Source: CAYFVU01 sp964594775
Lineage (GTDB): Bacteria; Spirochaetota; Spirochaetia; DSM-16054; Sediminispirochaetaceae
Direction of reading: 5' to 3'
DNA: 23,554 nucleotides
NCBI GenBank assembly: GCA_964594775.1
Contig: CAZQNO010000045.1
Coordinates: 1 to 23,554 of the forward strand
Part shown: positions 14,881-22,725 of the stretch, in pieces
How positions within the stretch are numbered: the first letter of the stretch is position 1
How the letters are laid out: the number at the start of each line of letters is the position of its first letter
Notes under the pieces: generated by a model
What the model was told of the DNA's origin: nothing
The model's database searches: none
Seen by the model: only the letters and a program-made list of their open reading frames with translations
Translations under genes and position numbers: made by a program

Positions 14881-17664
14881 ATGGAATCGGCAGAACCCCT
14901 CTATCTCTTAGACGCTTATAGTCTCATCTACCGTTCGTATTTTGCCTTCATAAACCGGCCGCTGCGAAATCCGAAGGGCGAGAACGTCTCCGCCTTCTTC
15001 GGTTTCTTCCGCACCCTTCTTTCTTTTTTCGATGAGTACACGCCCCGCCACTTTGCCGTAATCATGGACTCGCGTACGCCGACCTTCCGCCATGAAATGT
15101 ACGAGCAGTACAAGGCAAACAGGGAGAAGGCGCCGGAAGATCTCCACGCCCAGGTCCCCCTCATCGAGGAGACGCTGAAAGAGATGCATCTGGGTCACCT
15201 GCGCCGCGATGGAATGGAAGCCGACGATATAATGGCCAGTCTGGCCGAACAGTGCCGTCGGGAGGGACGAAGGTGCTATCTCATCTCCGCAGATAAGGAC
15301 CTGCTGCAGCTGGTGGGAGACGGCGTGTGGATGCTGAGGCCCGATAAGGGCGCCTACCGGGAGATCGGCTCCGAAGAGGTAGTTGAGGATCTGGGTGTGC
15401 GGGCCGATCAGATTGTCGACTACCTCTCCCTAATTGGTGACCAGGCGGACAACGTACCGGGAGTGAAGGGGATCGGACCGAAGACGGCGGTAAAACTTCT
15501 GCAGGCCTTCGACAGTCTCGAAGGAGTCTACGAACATCTCGATGAATGCACGAAGGCAGAAAAGGCCAAGCTGGAAGCCGGCCGGGAGTCCGCCTTCCTC
15601 AGCAGGAAGCTCATTGTGCTGAAGCGGGACCTCGAGATAGACAGCGGCGAGGAGATCTTCTCTCTGCAGGAGCTCGACCGCTCGGCTGCGGTGCCCATAT
15701 TCGTGCGGGAAGGGGCCAAGGGCCTTGCCGAGCAGGCGAAGGGCAAAGAGCTCTCCGCCGAACAGCGGCGGCGGGCGGCGGGTATCGCCAAAAGCGCTGA
15801 GAACGAGCCGGCTAAAAATCCCGCATCAGGCGGCGGACGAAACAAAGCAGCGGGCAAACTCGAGGCCCGCTTCTCGCGAAGGGGAAGCTACCATGCGGTA
15901 AACGACATGGATGAGGCCCGCCGCCTCATCGAAACGGCAAAAAACAGCGGAACCTTCGCCTTCGACGTGGAGACGGACAGCATCGATGAGATGAAGGCCC
16001 GGCCGGTGGGCTTCTCTCTTGCCGCGGGCGCCGGCGAGGCCTGGTACTTTCCCTTGATCGCCGGATCTCAAGTACTTCTTCCCGAAGAGGAGCTGAAGGA
16101 AGCCCTTCGCCTTCTCCTGGAGGACCCCGGCTTGCGTTTGATAGGACACAACTTCAAGTACGACTACAAGGTCCTGAGCCGCTGGGGAATTGAACCGAAA
16201 AATCTCTTCTTCGACACGATGATCGCCGCCTGGCTCATCGATACGACGGCCTCCTCCTACGGGATGGACGCCTTGGCAGAGAAATGGATGGGCTACCGGA
16301 CCATCGCCTACAAGGATGTCGTGCCGAAAGGAGAAGCCTTCTCCGTTGTCGAGCTGGAGAAGGCCGCAGAATACGCCGCCGAGGATGCCGATGTAACGTA
16401 CCGCTTTTACGAACTCTTCTCTGCTAAGCTCGCCGAGGAGGGACAGGAGAAGCTCTTCTACGAGATGGAGATGCCGCTGGTACCGATTCTCTCTCGAATG
16501 GAACTGGCCGGGGTCTGTCTCGACGCAAAGCAGTTGGAGGATTATTCCGAGGAGCTGGAAGAGGAGCTGGGAGAGATAGAGAAACGTATCTACGAGGAAT
16601 GCGGCGGCGAGTTCAATATCAATTCGACCAAGCAGCTGCAGAAGGTCCTCTTCGAGGACCGCCGGCTCAAACCAATAAAGAAGACCAAGACGGGCTATTC
16701 GACGGATGTCTCGGTACTCGAGGAGCTGGCTAAGGAGGACGTGGTGCCGGCCCTCGTGCTGAAGCATCGCAGTCTCTCCAAGCTCAAGTCGACCTATGTG
16801 GATACGCTGCCGGCCCTGGTGAACGGGGAAACGGGGCGGGTGCACACGCGGCTTCTGCAGACGGGGACCGCTACCGGACGGCTCTCGAGCAGAGACCCCA
16901 ATCTCCAGAACATTCCCATCCGCGAGGAGGCGGGCAGGAGGATCCGAAACGCCTTCGTGCCTGCGGAGGGACGGCTTCTGATCAGCGCCGACTACAGTCA
17001 GATAGAGCTCGTCGTCCTTGCTCATCTCTCCGGGGATGAGGGGCTGGCCAAGGCCTTTCGCGGGGGGGAGGACGTGCATCGGAGCACCGGCGCGCTTATT
17101 TTCGGCCTTGCCCCGGAGGAGGTGAACACCGAGCAGCGCAGGATAGCGAAGACCATCAACTTCGGCGTGATGTACGGGATGTCGGCATTCCGCCTGTCCC
17201 GTGAGCTGGAGATTCCCCGGGCTAAGGCCGACGAGTTTATCAATGCCTACTTCAACCGCTATGCCGCCATCGCCCGTTTTATCGACGATACGGTGAAGAA
17301 GACGGAGGAACTTGGCTATGCCGAGACCATGTTCGGCCGCCGCCGAATCATTCCCGGCATCTCGAGCCAAAACCGCACGGAGAAGCAGGGCGCCGAGCGC
17401 ATTGCTGTGAATACCCCGATCCAGGGCAGTGCGGCGGATATCGTCAAGACGGCGATGATCCGCATCGCCCGGCGCATCGAGAAGGAGGAGCTCCCCCTCG
17501 TGATGCTTCTGCAGATCCACGATGAGCTGATGTTCGAGGCACCGGAGAAGGAGGCGCAGGCTATGGCGGCGATCGTTCGGGAGGAGATGGAAGCGGCGGT
17601 AAAGCTCGATATCCCCCTTAAGGTGAGCGTCGAGGCGGGAAAGAGCTGGGGCGAGTTTCATTAG
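14881..17664 (+). CDS. polA: DNA polymerase I
   Basis: This 927-aa DNA polymerase I fills gaps and removes RNA primers in repair and replication. It has three domains: an N-terminal 5' nuclease (YLLDAYSLIYRSYF, GMEADDIMASLAEQ, ISADKDLLQL, GVKGIGPKTAVKLL); a 3'-5' proofreading domain with D362 and E364 (FAFDVETDS), IGHNFKYDYKVL and YAAEDADVTY, so proofreading looks intact; and the polymerase with motif A DYSQIE (D704), motif B RRIAKTINFGVMYGM and motif C QIHDELMFEAP (D881). I preferred ATG 14881 because AGGA (14868-14871) precedes it and the N-terminus then matches the family. ATG 14854, coupled to the previous stop as ATGA, would add 9 residues. Confidence 0.96.
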   Translation: MESAEPLYLLDAYSLIYRSYFAFINRPLRNPKGENVSAFFGFFRTLLSFFDEYTPRHFAVIMDSRTPTFRHEMYEQYKANREKAPEDLHAQVPLIEETLKEMHLGHLRRDGMEADDIMASLAEQCRREGRRCYLISADKDLLQLVGDGVWMLRPDKGAYREIGSEEVVEDLGVRADQIVDYLSLIGDQADNVPGVKGIGPKTAVKLLQAFDSLEGVYEHLDECTKAEKAKLEAGRESAFLSRKLIVLKRDLEIDSGEEIFSLQELDRSAAVPIFVREGAKGLAEQAKGKELSAEQRRRAAGIAKSAENEPAKNPASGGGRNKAAGKLEARFSRRGSYHAVNDMDEARRLIETAKNSGTFAFDVETDSIDEMKARPVGFSLAAGAGEAWYFPLIAGSQVLLPEEELKEALRLLLEDPGLRLIGHNFKYDYKVLSRWGIEPKNLFFDTMIAAWLIDTTASSYGMDALAEKWMGYRTIAYKDVVPKGEAFSVVELEKAAEYAAEDADVTYRFYELFSAKLAEEGQEKLFYEMEMPLVPILSRMELAGVCLDAKQLEDYSEELEEELGEIEKRIYEECGGEFNINSTKQLQKVLFEDRRLKPIKKTKTGYSTDVSVLEELAKEDVVPALVLKHRSLSKLKSTYVDTLPALVNGETGRVHTRLLQTGTATGRLSSRDPNLQNIPIREEAGRRIRNAFVPAEGRLLISADYSQIELVVLAHLSGDEGLAKAFRGGEDVHRSTGALIFGLAPEEVNTEQRRIAKTINFGVMYGMSAFRLSRELEIPRAKADEFINAYFNRYAAIARFIDDTVKKTEELGYAETMFGRRRIIPGISSQNRTEKQGAERIAVNTPIQGSAADIVKTAMIRIARRIEKEELPLVMLLQIHDELMFEAPEKEAQAMAAIVREEMEAAVKLDIPLKVSVEAGKSWGEFH

Positions 17665-17679
17665 GATAGGGGCCGGAAA

Positions 17680-18282
17680 ATGACTCTAGGACTGACCGGC
17701 GCCTGCTGCGCCGGCAAGAACGAGGCGGCCAGGATTCTCTCCGGCAGAGGCTGGCAGATTATCGATGTCGATAATGTGGGACACCGGGTCCTCGACGAGA
17801 TGAAGGGCCGGGTCGCCGACCGATTCGGCAGCGAGATCTTGAGACCGGAAGGAGGGGTGGACCGCCGACGGCTGGGAGCCCTCGTATTTGAAGATCCCGC
17901 CGAGCTCACCGCTCTTGAGGCGATAGTACATCCGGAAATGCGCAGACGGGTAGTCGATACGCTCCGAGACTCCGGCGAAGAGAATGTATGCATCAACGCG
18001 GCTTTGCTCTTTCCGATGGGACTGCACCGTCACTGCGATGCAGTGATACGGATCGCCGCGCCCCTTCCCCTCCGGTTCTTCCGGGCCTGGAAGAGGGACC
18101 GCCTTCCGCCGCGGCAATTACTGCGCCGCTTTACCGGCCGGCGCGCACTCTTTCCTAAATTTAGCGCCGATATGGTCGATATGTATACTATAAGGAATCT
18201 AGGATCCCGTGAGCGCCTTGAAAAAAAGCTCGTACGGACGCTCAGCAGGATCATCGGAAATTTTGAGAGAACGGTAGGGTAG
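17680..18282 (+). CDS. coaE: Dephospho-CoA kinase
   Basis: This 200-aa protein performs the last step of coenzyme A synthesis, phosphorylating the 3'-hydroxyl of dephospho-CoA. It shows the P-loop GLTGACCAGKN (4-14), IIDVDNVGHRVLD (the usual DAD-like substrate motif), GVDRRRLGALVFEDP and LEAIVHPEMRRRV. The P-loop has Asn14 where Ser or Thr normally follows the Lys. The lid and C-terminal region (FRAWKRDRLPPRQLLRRF) are more divergent than usual. It begins 15 bp after polA, a common neighbour pair, and ends 3 bp before the SPOR gene. Confidence 0.9.
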   Translation: MTLGLTGACCAGKNEAARILSGRGWQIIDVDNVGHRVLDEMKGRVADRFGSEILRPEGGVDRRRLGALVFEDPAELTALEAIVHPEMRRRVVDTLRDSGEENVCINAALLFPMGLHRHCDAVIRIAAPLPLRFFRAWKRDRLPPRQLLRRFTGRRALFPKFSADMVDMYTIRNLGSRERLEKKLVRTLSRIIGNFERTVG

Positions 18283-18285
18283 AAA

Positions 18286-18990
18286 ATGGAACAGAAGAAG
18301 CTGCTGTGGATAATTTTTTCCGTAACCCTCTTCCTCGTGGTGGTTGTCGGCGCCGGGTTTATCTGGTTTTATCCCGGAGACGGTCCGGAGTATGCCGCCG
18401 TGGGTGCTGAGACGCCCAGTGTAGATACGAAAACGGAGTTCGATCCCATAGAGTGGGTGCGTACTTCCAACGAGTATCCCGCTTTCTCCGACAAGGCGGA
18501 GCAGGAGAAGGAAGACGGTTTTGTTGTCGTATACGGTGAAGGAAGCGAAGAAGACAAGGATCAAGAAGAAAAAGGCCGTGAGGTCGACACTGAACCGGCG
18601 GTGACTCCTTCCCCCTCCGTGGACGAAGAGGAAAAAGAGGCCGTAGCGGCGAAGCCGGCGGCGCCGAAGGTCGAACCGAAGGCCCCCTCGGGAGCCAAAG
18701 AATACACGGGTACGAAGAAAACGATTCGTATGACGGAATACTGGATACAGGCCGGTTCCTACACCAGCGAACATCGGGCCGAGAAGGTCCGCAGCCTTCT
18801 GAATGAGAAGGGTTTTGCCGGACGGCTGGAGACAAAAGAGATAGACGGAACGGTCTACTACCGCGTCCGCATAGGCCCCTACGGCAACAAGGCGGAGGCG
18901 GATAAGTTCCTCAGCTGGGTAAAGGGGATAAAGGATTTCGAAAAGAGCTACGTATCGAAGGTGTACAGGACGAAGACCGTCCGTGAGTAA
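18286..18990 (+). CDS. SPOR-domain membrane protein
   Basis: This 234-aa protein has one N-terminal membrane helix (LLWIIFSVTLFLVVVVGAGFIWFY, about 6-29), a long acidic, Pro/Ala-rich linker (about 60-145), and a C-terminal SPOR domain. The SPOR domain runs from TEYWIQAGSYTS (about 150) through AEKVRSLLNEKGF to YYRVRIGPYGNKAEAD. SPOR domains bind septal, denuded peptidoglycan, so a cell-envelope or division role in the periplasm is likely. The weak SD AGGGTAG lies just before ATG 18286. Its 3' end overlaps the GTG start of the radical SAM gene by 8 nt. Confidence 0.9.
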   Translation: MEQKKLLWIIFSVTLFLVVVVGAGFIWFYPGDGPEYAAVGAETPSVDTKTEFDPIEWVRTSNEYPAFSDKAEQEKEDGFVVVYGEGSEEDKDQEEKGREVDTEPAVTPSPSVDEEEKEAVAAKPAAPKVEPKAPSGAKEYTGTKKTIRMTEYWIQAGSYTSEHRAEKVRSLLNEKGFAGRLETKEIDGTVYYRVRIGPYGNKAEADKFLSWVKGIKDFEKSYVSKVYRTKTVRE

Positions 18991-20249
18991 GGCGAGACTC
19001 GGCGATTGGCGGGACCAGAGGGCCCGCATGATACGCGGCATAGACGAACTGACCGAATATATTGACCCGCTCCCCAGGGAGCGGGCCTTTTTTTCGCATC
19101 CCTTCGAGGGTGCCGTCGATTTCGCCGTAAGTTCCTACTATCTCTCTCTCATCGGCCCAAAACCGGATGATCCGATCCGCCGGCAGTGCATCCCCTCCGA
19201 TGAGGAGAGGCGGGTGCTTCCCTACGAGAGCAGAGACCCCTTAGAGGATGAGGCCCATTCGCCCCTGCCGAGGCTGGTGCACCGCTACCGTGACCGCGTT
19301 TTGCTGCTGGTCACCGACGAATGCGCCGTCTACTGCCGCCACTGCTTCCGCCGCCATCTGGTAGGAGGAAAAGAGGGAGCTGCGGGGCGNNNNNNNNNNN
19401 NNNNNNNNNNNNNNNNNNNNNNNNNNNNNNNNNNNNNNNNNNNNNNNNNNNNNNNNNNNNNNNNNNNNNNNNNNNNNNNNNNNNNNNNNGGGGCGGCAGG
19501 GGCGGCAGGGGCGACGCGGCGCCTTGACGAAAAAGCAGGCGGGCGCGGCGGCGGACTATCTTGCCGCTCATCCCGAGGTAAAGGAGGCGATCCTCTCCGG
19601 CGGCGATCCTCTGACCCTCAGCGACGAGAGAATCGATGAACTCCTCCGGACGCTCCGCAGCAAGAGGGCGGACCTCGTCCTGCGGCTGGCAACGCGAATA
19701 CCCGCCGTCCTGCCGGCGAGAATTACCGGCGGCCTCGTTTCAGTACTCGAGGAGCACAAGCCCCTCTATGTGATTAGCCAGTTCAACCACCCGGCGGAGA
19801 TGAGCGAAGAGAGCAGAGCCGCCCTGGCGCTGCTTGCCGATGCCGGACTGCCGATTCTCAACCAGGCGGTGCTGCTGCGCGGAGTAAACGACCGGGTAGA
19901 AGTCCTGGAAGAGCTCTTTCACGGCTTGACGGCACAGCGGGTCTTTCCCTACTACCTCTTGCAGGGAGACCTCGCCGCCGGAACCTCCCACTTCCGTGTT
20001 CCCTTGAGCCGTGGACTCGAACTAGTCCGAAAGCTGCGCAGGCGGCTGTCCGGCCTGGCGATGCCCGTGTATGCGCTGGACCTGCCCGGCGGGGGCGGGA
20101 AAATACCCCTTACCGAGAATTATTTTGTCACCGATTATGAAACCGGATTCGAACCCGGCTCCTCAGCGGGCAGGGACGGAGAGTCCCCGCGGGGCTTTCA
20201 CTTTCGGTCCCTCGACGGGACCGTCTACTTCTATCCCGAGGAAGAGTGA
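18983..20249 (+). CDS. KamA/EpmB-family radical SAM aminomutase, interrupted by a scaffold gap
   Basis: Before the gap there are 135 residues ending near GGKEGAAG. They include SSYYLSLIGPKPDDPIRRQ and the radical SAM cluster C114-x3-C118-x2-C121 (CAVYCRHCFRR). After the gap, frame 19524 continues with LTKKQAGAAADYLAAHP, ILSGGDPLTLSD, QFNHPAEMS, and VPLSRGLELVRKL. The two halves belong to one lysine 2,3-aminomutase-like protein using SAM, a [4Fe-4S] cluster and PLP. The substrate could be free lysine (KamA) or EF-P lysylation chemistry (EpmB); neither efp nor epmA is in the window. Start is GTG 18983, overlapping the SPOR stop. The halves are in different frames only because the 100 N are a placeholder. 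An intrinsic terminator-like hairpin lies inside at 19066-19094. Confidence 0.85.
19066..19094 (+). terminator. Intrinsic-terminator-like hairpin inside the radical SAM gene
   Basis: CCCGCTCC (19066-19073) pairs perfectly with GGAGCGGG (19078-19085) around the 4-nt loop CCAG, and is followed by CC and seven T (19088-19094). This is a textbook Rho-independent form lying 76 nt after the SPOR stop codon, yet inside codons for DPLPRERAFFS of the KamA-like protein. It may end or attenuate the polA-coaE-SPOR transcript. Function is inferred. Confidence 0.55.
19390..19489. other. Scaffold gap of 100 N
   Basis: Exactly 100 undetermined bases, the customary placeholder length, so the true distance is unknown. 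Both edges are G-rich with a shared GGGGCG motif (19384-19389 left, 19490 onward right), which suggests that a G-rich repeat caused the assembly break. Confidence 0.98.
19490..19516 (+). repeat. G-rich 9-bp tandem repeat at the gap edge
   Basis: The unit GGGGCGGCA occurs at 19490-19498 and 19499-19507, with a degenerate third copy GGGGCGACG at 19508-19516. The left edge of the gap ends in GGGGCG (19384-19389), the start of the same unit. In the downstream coding frame the unit reads Gly-Arg-Gln. The spaced G4 runs could form a quadruplex. Confidence 0.7.
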
Positions 20250-20261
20250 AGAGCGAAAGCG

Positions 20262-20714
20262 GTGAAGCTTGACTTCTCCGCCGCCGTCATCTCCCGCTGG
20301 AGGGAGGCAGGGATTCCCGCTGCCATAGAGGCATCCACGCTTACTGCCCTTCTGCGGATCTTTTTCTTTGCCTCTCTACCGGAGGAAGAGGTGGGGGAAG
20401 GATACGCCGAAGCGATGGCTTTCGTCTGCCGGGCCGCGGCGGCGGGACCCGGACGAATACGGCTTCCCTCGCTTCTCCTTGGAATGCTTCTGTCCTCCGT
20501 GTTTTTTACCCTCTTTCTTCCCGTCCTAGAGCTTCTTGGGCTGTGGGGACATTCCCTGCTGATTCTCCTGCCGACGGGAGCAGCGCTACGGCTGCTCATC
20601 CCGGCGGCGGCGGTTTTTGCGTTGATCCTGGAGGGGCTGTTTCTCCTTCTGCTGGTCCGGGCCCTGAACAGGGCGAAGAAGCTGCCTCTTGTGTTTTATC
20701 TGTTCGGGGAATAG
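20262..20714 (+). CDS. Small membrane protein of unknown function
   Basis: This 150-aa protein has a soluble N-terminal ~65 residues (AAIEASTLTALLRIFFFASLPEEE) and then two hydrophobic stretches, about 69-93 (LPSLLLGMLLSSVFFTLFLP) and about 99-134 (LLILLPTGAALRLLIPAAAV onward), the second long enough for two helices. The C-terminus is basic (RALNRAKKLP). I recognise no family. It starts with GTG 20262, 12 bp after the radical SAM stop, so it probably belongs to the same transcript. It converges with the OmpA-like gene, leaving 49 bp between them. Confidence 0.65.
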   Translation: MKLDFSAAVISRWREAGIPAAIEASTLTALLRIFFFASLPEEEVGEGYAEAMAFVCRAAAAGPGRIRLPSLLLGMLLSSVFFTLFLPVLELLGLWGHSLLILLPTGAALRLLIPAAAVFALILEGLFLLLLVRALNRAKKLPLVFYLFGE

Positions 20715-20763
20715 CAGCGGAGAATGTCTTGTAGAGGCAGGAAGTCGAGCTCCGGCTCCTCTC

Positions 20764-21876
20764 TCAGCGGATTAGTACTTCAACCCGGCGATTGAGGTAT
20801 TGCCTGTGTTCATCGGTGGTAACCGGTTCTTTTCCGCCCATGCCGGTGATCTTCGGCGGGCTCTGAGGTCTCCAGCCCGCTTCACGCAGATAGCTGTACG
20901 CCTCCCGGGCCCGTTGGCGGGAGAGTTCGATCCGTCCCCGCTCGGTCCCGTAGAGGGCGCAGTGTCCCCGGATACGTACCTGCGGTCCTTCGTAGGGACG
21001 GAGCTCCATTGCCAGCTTCGCAAGCTTTTCCTTCGCCGCCGGGGTAAGGAAGCTCGTGTCGGGTTCGAAGTATATCGTCCCGCTTTCCAGTATCGGCGGT
21101 TGTCTGCCCTCAGATGCGTTCGTTTTTTGTTCCGCTTCCTCTTCTTGAGAGGTCGTCGCGGCAGGTGAAACCACGGTATCGCTCACGGACACGCTGCGTT
21201 TATCGGTTTCGGAGTCGGCGGAGGATACAGGGGCGGAATCTGAGCTTGAGCTGCCTCTATCGCTCGCAGGGCTTTTAGAAGCGGCTTCGGAAGCCGAACC
21301 GGTTGATCCTGAACTTGATTTCGCCGGCGCGTCGGTATCTGTACCCATCCCCGTATCCGTTGGGCCCGTCTTATCGCCTGCGGCGGGAGAGGCAGTCTCG
21401 GGGGAGGCGATTTTGGGGGAAGAGGTCTCTCGGGAGGGCTCTGCGGATGGCAGCGTCTTTTCGGCGCTGCAGCCCCGCAGCAGGAGCCAGAGGAGAAGAA
21501 CGAGGACACAAGCGGCGGCCAGCAGGCCGGCGATGAGGCCGCCCCTTCTTCGCCGAAGATAGCGCCGCACCTGCAGGTCCTGCGATGCGTAAGGCTTACC
21601 GTTTATCTTGAGGGCAAGACGAACGGTGTGGTTGCCGTCGAAATTTCCCGATAAGAGCAAACGGGGTTCGCCGGCCCTTTGGGGAGGAAGAGAAGTAACT
21701 TTGAAATTGTGCAAAAGCTCCTTCTTCCCGTCGACGACGATGAAGATTTTCACCTCCGCCCTTCGCTGCTTATCGACCAGGGTGGTGAGGTTGGAGCTTC
21801 TCCTGTCCCTTCCCTCGAGGCTGAGAAAACGCGCATATTTCGAATGTTCGATCTCGACGGCTAAATACTTGGCCAC
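20764..21876 (-). CDS. OmpA-domain protein with internal membrane segment
   Basis: This 370-aa protein has an unusual layout: ~108 strand-rich residues with no signal peptide, a basic RRYLRRRRGG stop, one membrane helix (GLIAGLLAAACVLVLLLWLL, about 112-132), a ~125-residue Ser/Thr/Ala/Pro linker, and a C-terminal OmpA peptidoglycan-binding domain. Domain signatures are SGTIYFEPDTSFLTPAAKEKL, RIRGHCALYG, ELSRQRAREAYSYL and NRRVEVLIR. The predicted topology puts the N-domain in the cytoplasm and the OmpA domain in the periplasm, linking wall to membrane. The GHTD-type motif is GHCA, so the ligand-binding Asp is absent. It starts with GTG 21876, has no SD, and a -10-like box lies 6 nt upstream. 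Confidence 0.85.
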   Translation of the reverse strand: MAKYLAVEIEHSKYARFLSLEGRDRRSSNLTTLVDKQRRAEVKIFIVVDGKKELLHNFKVTSLPPQRAGEPRLLLSGNFDGNHTVRLALKINGKPYASQDLQVRRYLRRRRGGLIAGLLAAACVLVLLLWLLLRGCSAEKTLPSAEPSRETSSPKIASPETASPAAGDKTGPTDTGMGTDTDAPAKSSSGSTGSASEAASKSPASDRGSSSSDSAPVSSADSETDKRSVSVSDTVVSPAATTSQEEEAEQKTNASEGRQPPILESGTIYFEPDTSFLTPAAKEKLAKLAMELRPYEGPQVRIRGHCALYGTERGRIELSRQRAREAYSYLREAGWRPQSPPKITGMGGKEPVTTDEHRQYLNRRVEVLIR

Positions 21877-21882
21877 ACTATA

Positions 21883-21910
21883 ATTCTACTACATTCTCAT
21901 GGATAATCAA
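21883..21910 (-). promoter_or_regulatory. Candidate promoter abutting the OmpA-like gene start
   Basis: On the minus strand TTGATT (revcomp of 21905-21910) and TAGAAT (revcomp of 21883-21888) are spaced 16 bp apart and match the consensus 4/6 and 5/6. The -10 box ends 6 nt before GTG 21876. There is no Shine-Dalgarno sequence between, so a leaderless transcript is predicted. Confidence 0.4.
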
Positions 21911-21920
21911 GCTAGTTATC

Positions 21921-22661
21921 CTAATCGATGAAATTTCTCAGCCGCTCGCCCGCCTCAACGGCTTTCATGGGAAGGTAAATATCGGTGATCGTGTCGGTGT
22001 AGTTCGAAGGAGCGGGGTTGATCTCGATGATGACAGCCCCTCGGCGTGAGGCGATCTGCGGCAGCATTGCCGCCGGATATACTTCGCCGGTGGTGCCGAT
22101 GAGGACCATGCAGTCCGTCGCATAGGCTGCCTCCTGCGAGGCCTTCATTGCGCCGGCGGGAATCGCCTCTCCGAAGAAGACGAAATCGGGTTTGTAGATT
22201 CCTCCGCAGTCACAGCGGGCCGGCAGCCGGGAGATAATCTCATCGGTGACCTCGCTCTTTGTTCCGCAGGAGCTGCAGATGAGCTGCCGCGAGTTCCCAT
22301 GGTATTCGATAATCCTTCGGCTGCCGGCCCTGTAGTGCAGATCGTCGATGTTTTGGGTGATGAGGGCCTTGAGCATGCCCCTTTCTTCCAATTCCGCAAG
22401 CAGAAGATGGGCCGCATTCGGTTTGGCTTGGCTAAAGTGGTCGTAAAATATCTCTCGAATTACCGGCCAGCACTTCTCCGGATAGCGGCGAAAGAAGGAG
22501 AGTTCCAGGACCGAGGGATCATAGCTGTTCCACAGTCCGTTTTCTCCGCGGAATGGCGGCACCCCGCTCTCGACGGATATTCCCGCTCCGGTAAAGGCGC
22601 TCAGGTAGGATGCCTTCATCATGGCATCGGCGGCTTTTTCAATCAACGAGTCGTTTTTCAT
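21921..22661 (-). CDS. cobB: Sir2-family NAD-dependent protein deacylase
   Basis: This 246-aa sirtuin removes acyl groups from lysines using NAD+. Seen motifs: GAGISVESGVPPFRG (25-39) in the NAD pocket, TQNIDDLH (102-109), catalytic His121 in EYHGN, a four-Cys zinc site (C129, C132, C150, C152), FFGEAIP, and the late VLIGTTGEVYPAAMLP and IEINP loops. PPFRG replaces the commoner PTFRG. I chose ATG 22661, giving MKNDSLIEKAADAM, because longer in-frame starts add residues with no counterpart in the family and read through the promoter. A -10 box lies 6 nt upstream and there is no SD. It precedes the OmpA-like gene by 44 bp on the same strand. Confidence 0.93.
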   Translation of the reverse strand: MKNDSLIEKAADAMMKASYLSAFTGAGISVESGVPPFRGENGLWNSYDPSVLELSFFRRYPEKCWPVIREIFYDHFSQAKPNAAHLLLAELEERGMLKALITQNIDDLHYRAGSRRIIEYHGNSRQLICSSCGTKSEVTDEIISRLPARCDCGGIYKPDFVFFGEAIPAGAMKASQEAAYATDCMVLIGTTGEVYPAAMLPQIASRRGAVIIEINPAPSNYTDTITDIYLPMKAVEAGERLRNFID

Positions 22662-22667
22662 GAATGA

Positions 22668-22696
22668 ATTGTAGCATCTTCGTTCCATCTTGAAAA
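22668..22696 (-). promoter_or_regulatory. Promoter abutting the sirtuin start codon
   Basis: On the minus strand TTTTCA (revcomp of 22691-22696) and TACAAT (revcomp of 22668-22673) are spaced 17 bp apart, matching 4/6 and 5/6. The -10 ends 6 nt before ATG 22661 with no SD, predicting a leaderless mRNA. The -35 overlaps TTGAAA (22690-22695) on the + strand, which may serve the divergent MscS gene. Confidence 0.45.
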
Positions 22697-22725
22697 AGAT
22701 GCCGCTACTTGATAGACATGATTTG

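Noticed and set aside
15826..17661. 611-aa open frame on the minus strand opposite polA
   Set aside because: Antisense shadow of the exonuclease and polymerase domains, which are fully conserved on the + strand.
18983..19639. Reading the KamA-like gene as frameshifted across the gap
   Set aside because: The 100-N run is a placeholder, so frame cannot be carried across it; the repeat phase supports an intact gene.
20715..20763. GAGC/GCTC hairpin between the convergent membrane-protein and OmpA-like genes as a terminator
   Set aside because: Four-bp stem without a T-tract in either direction.
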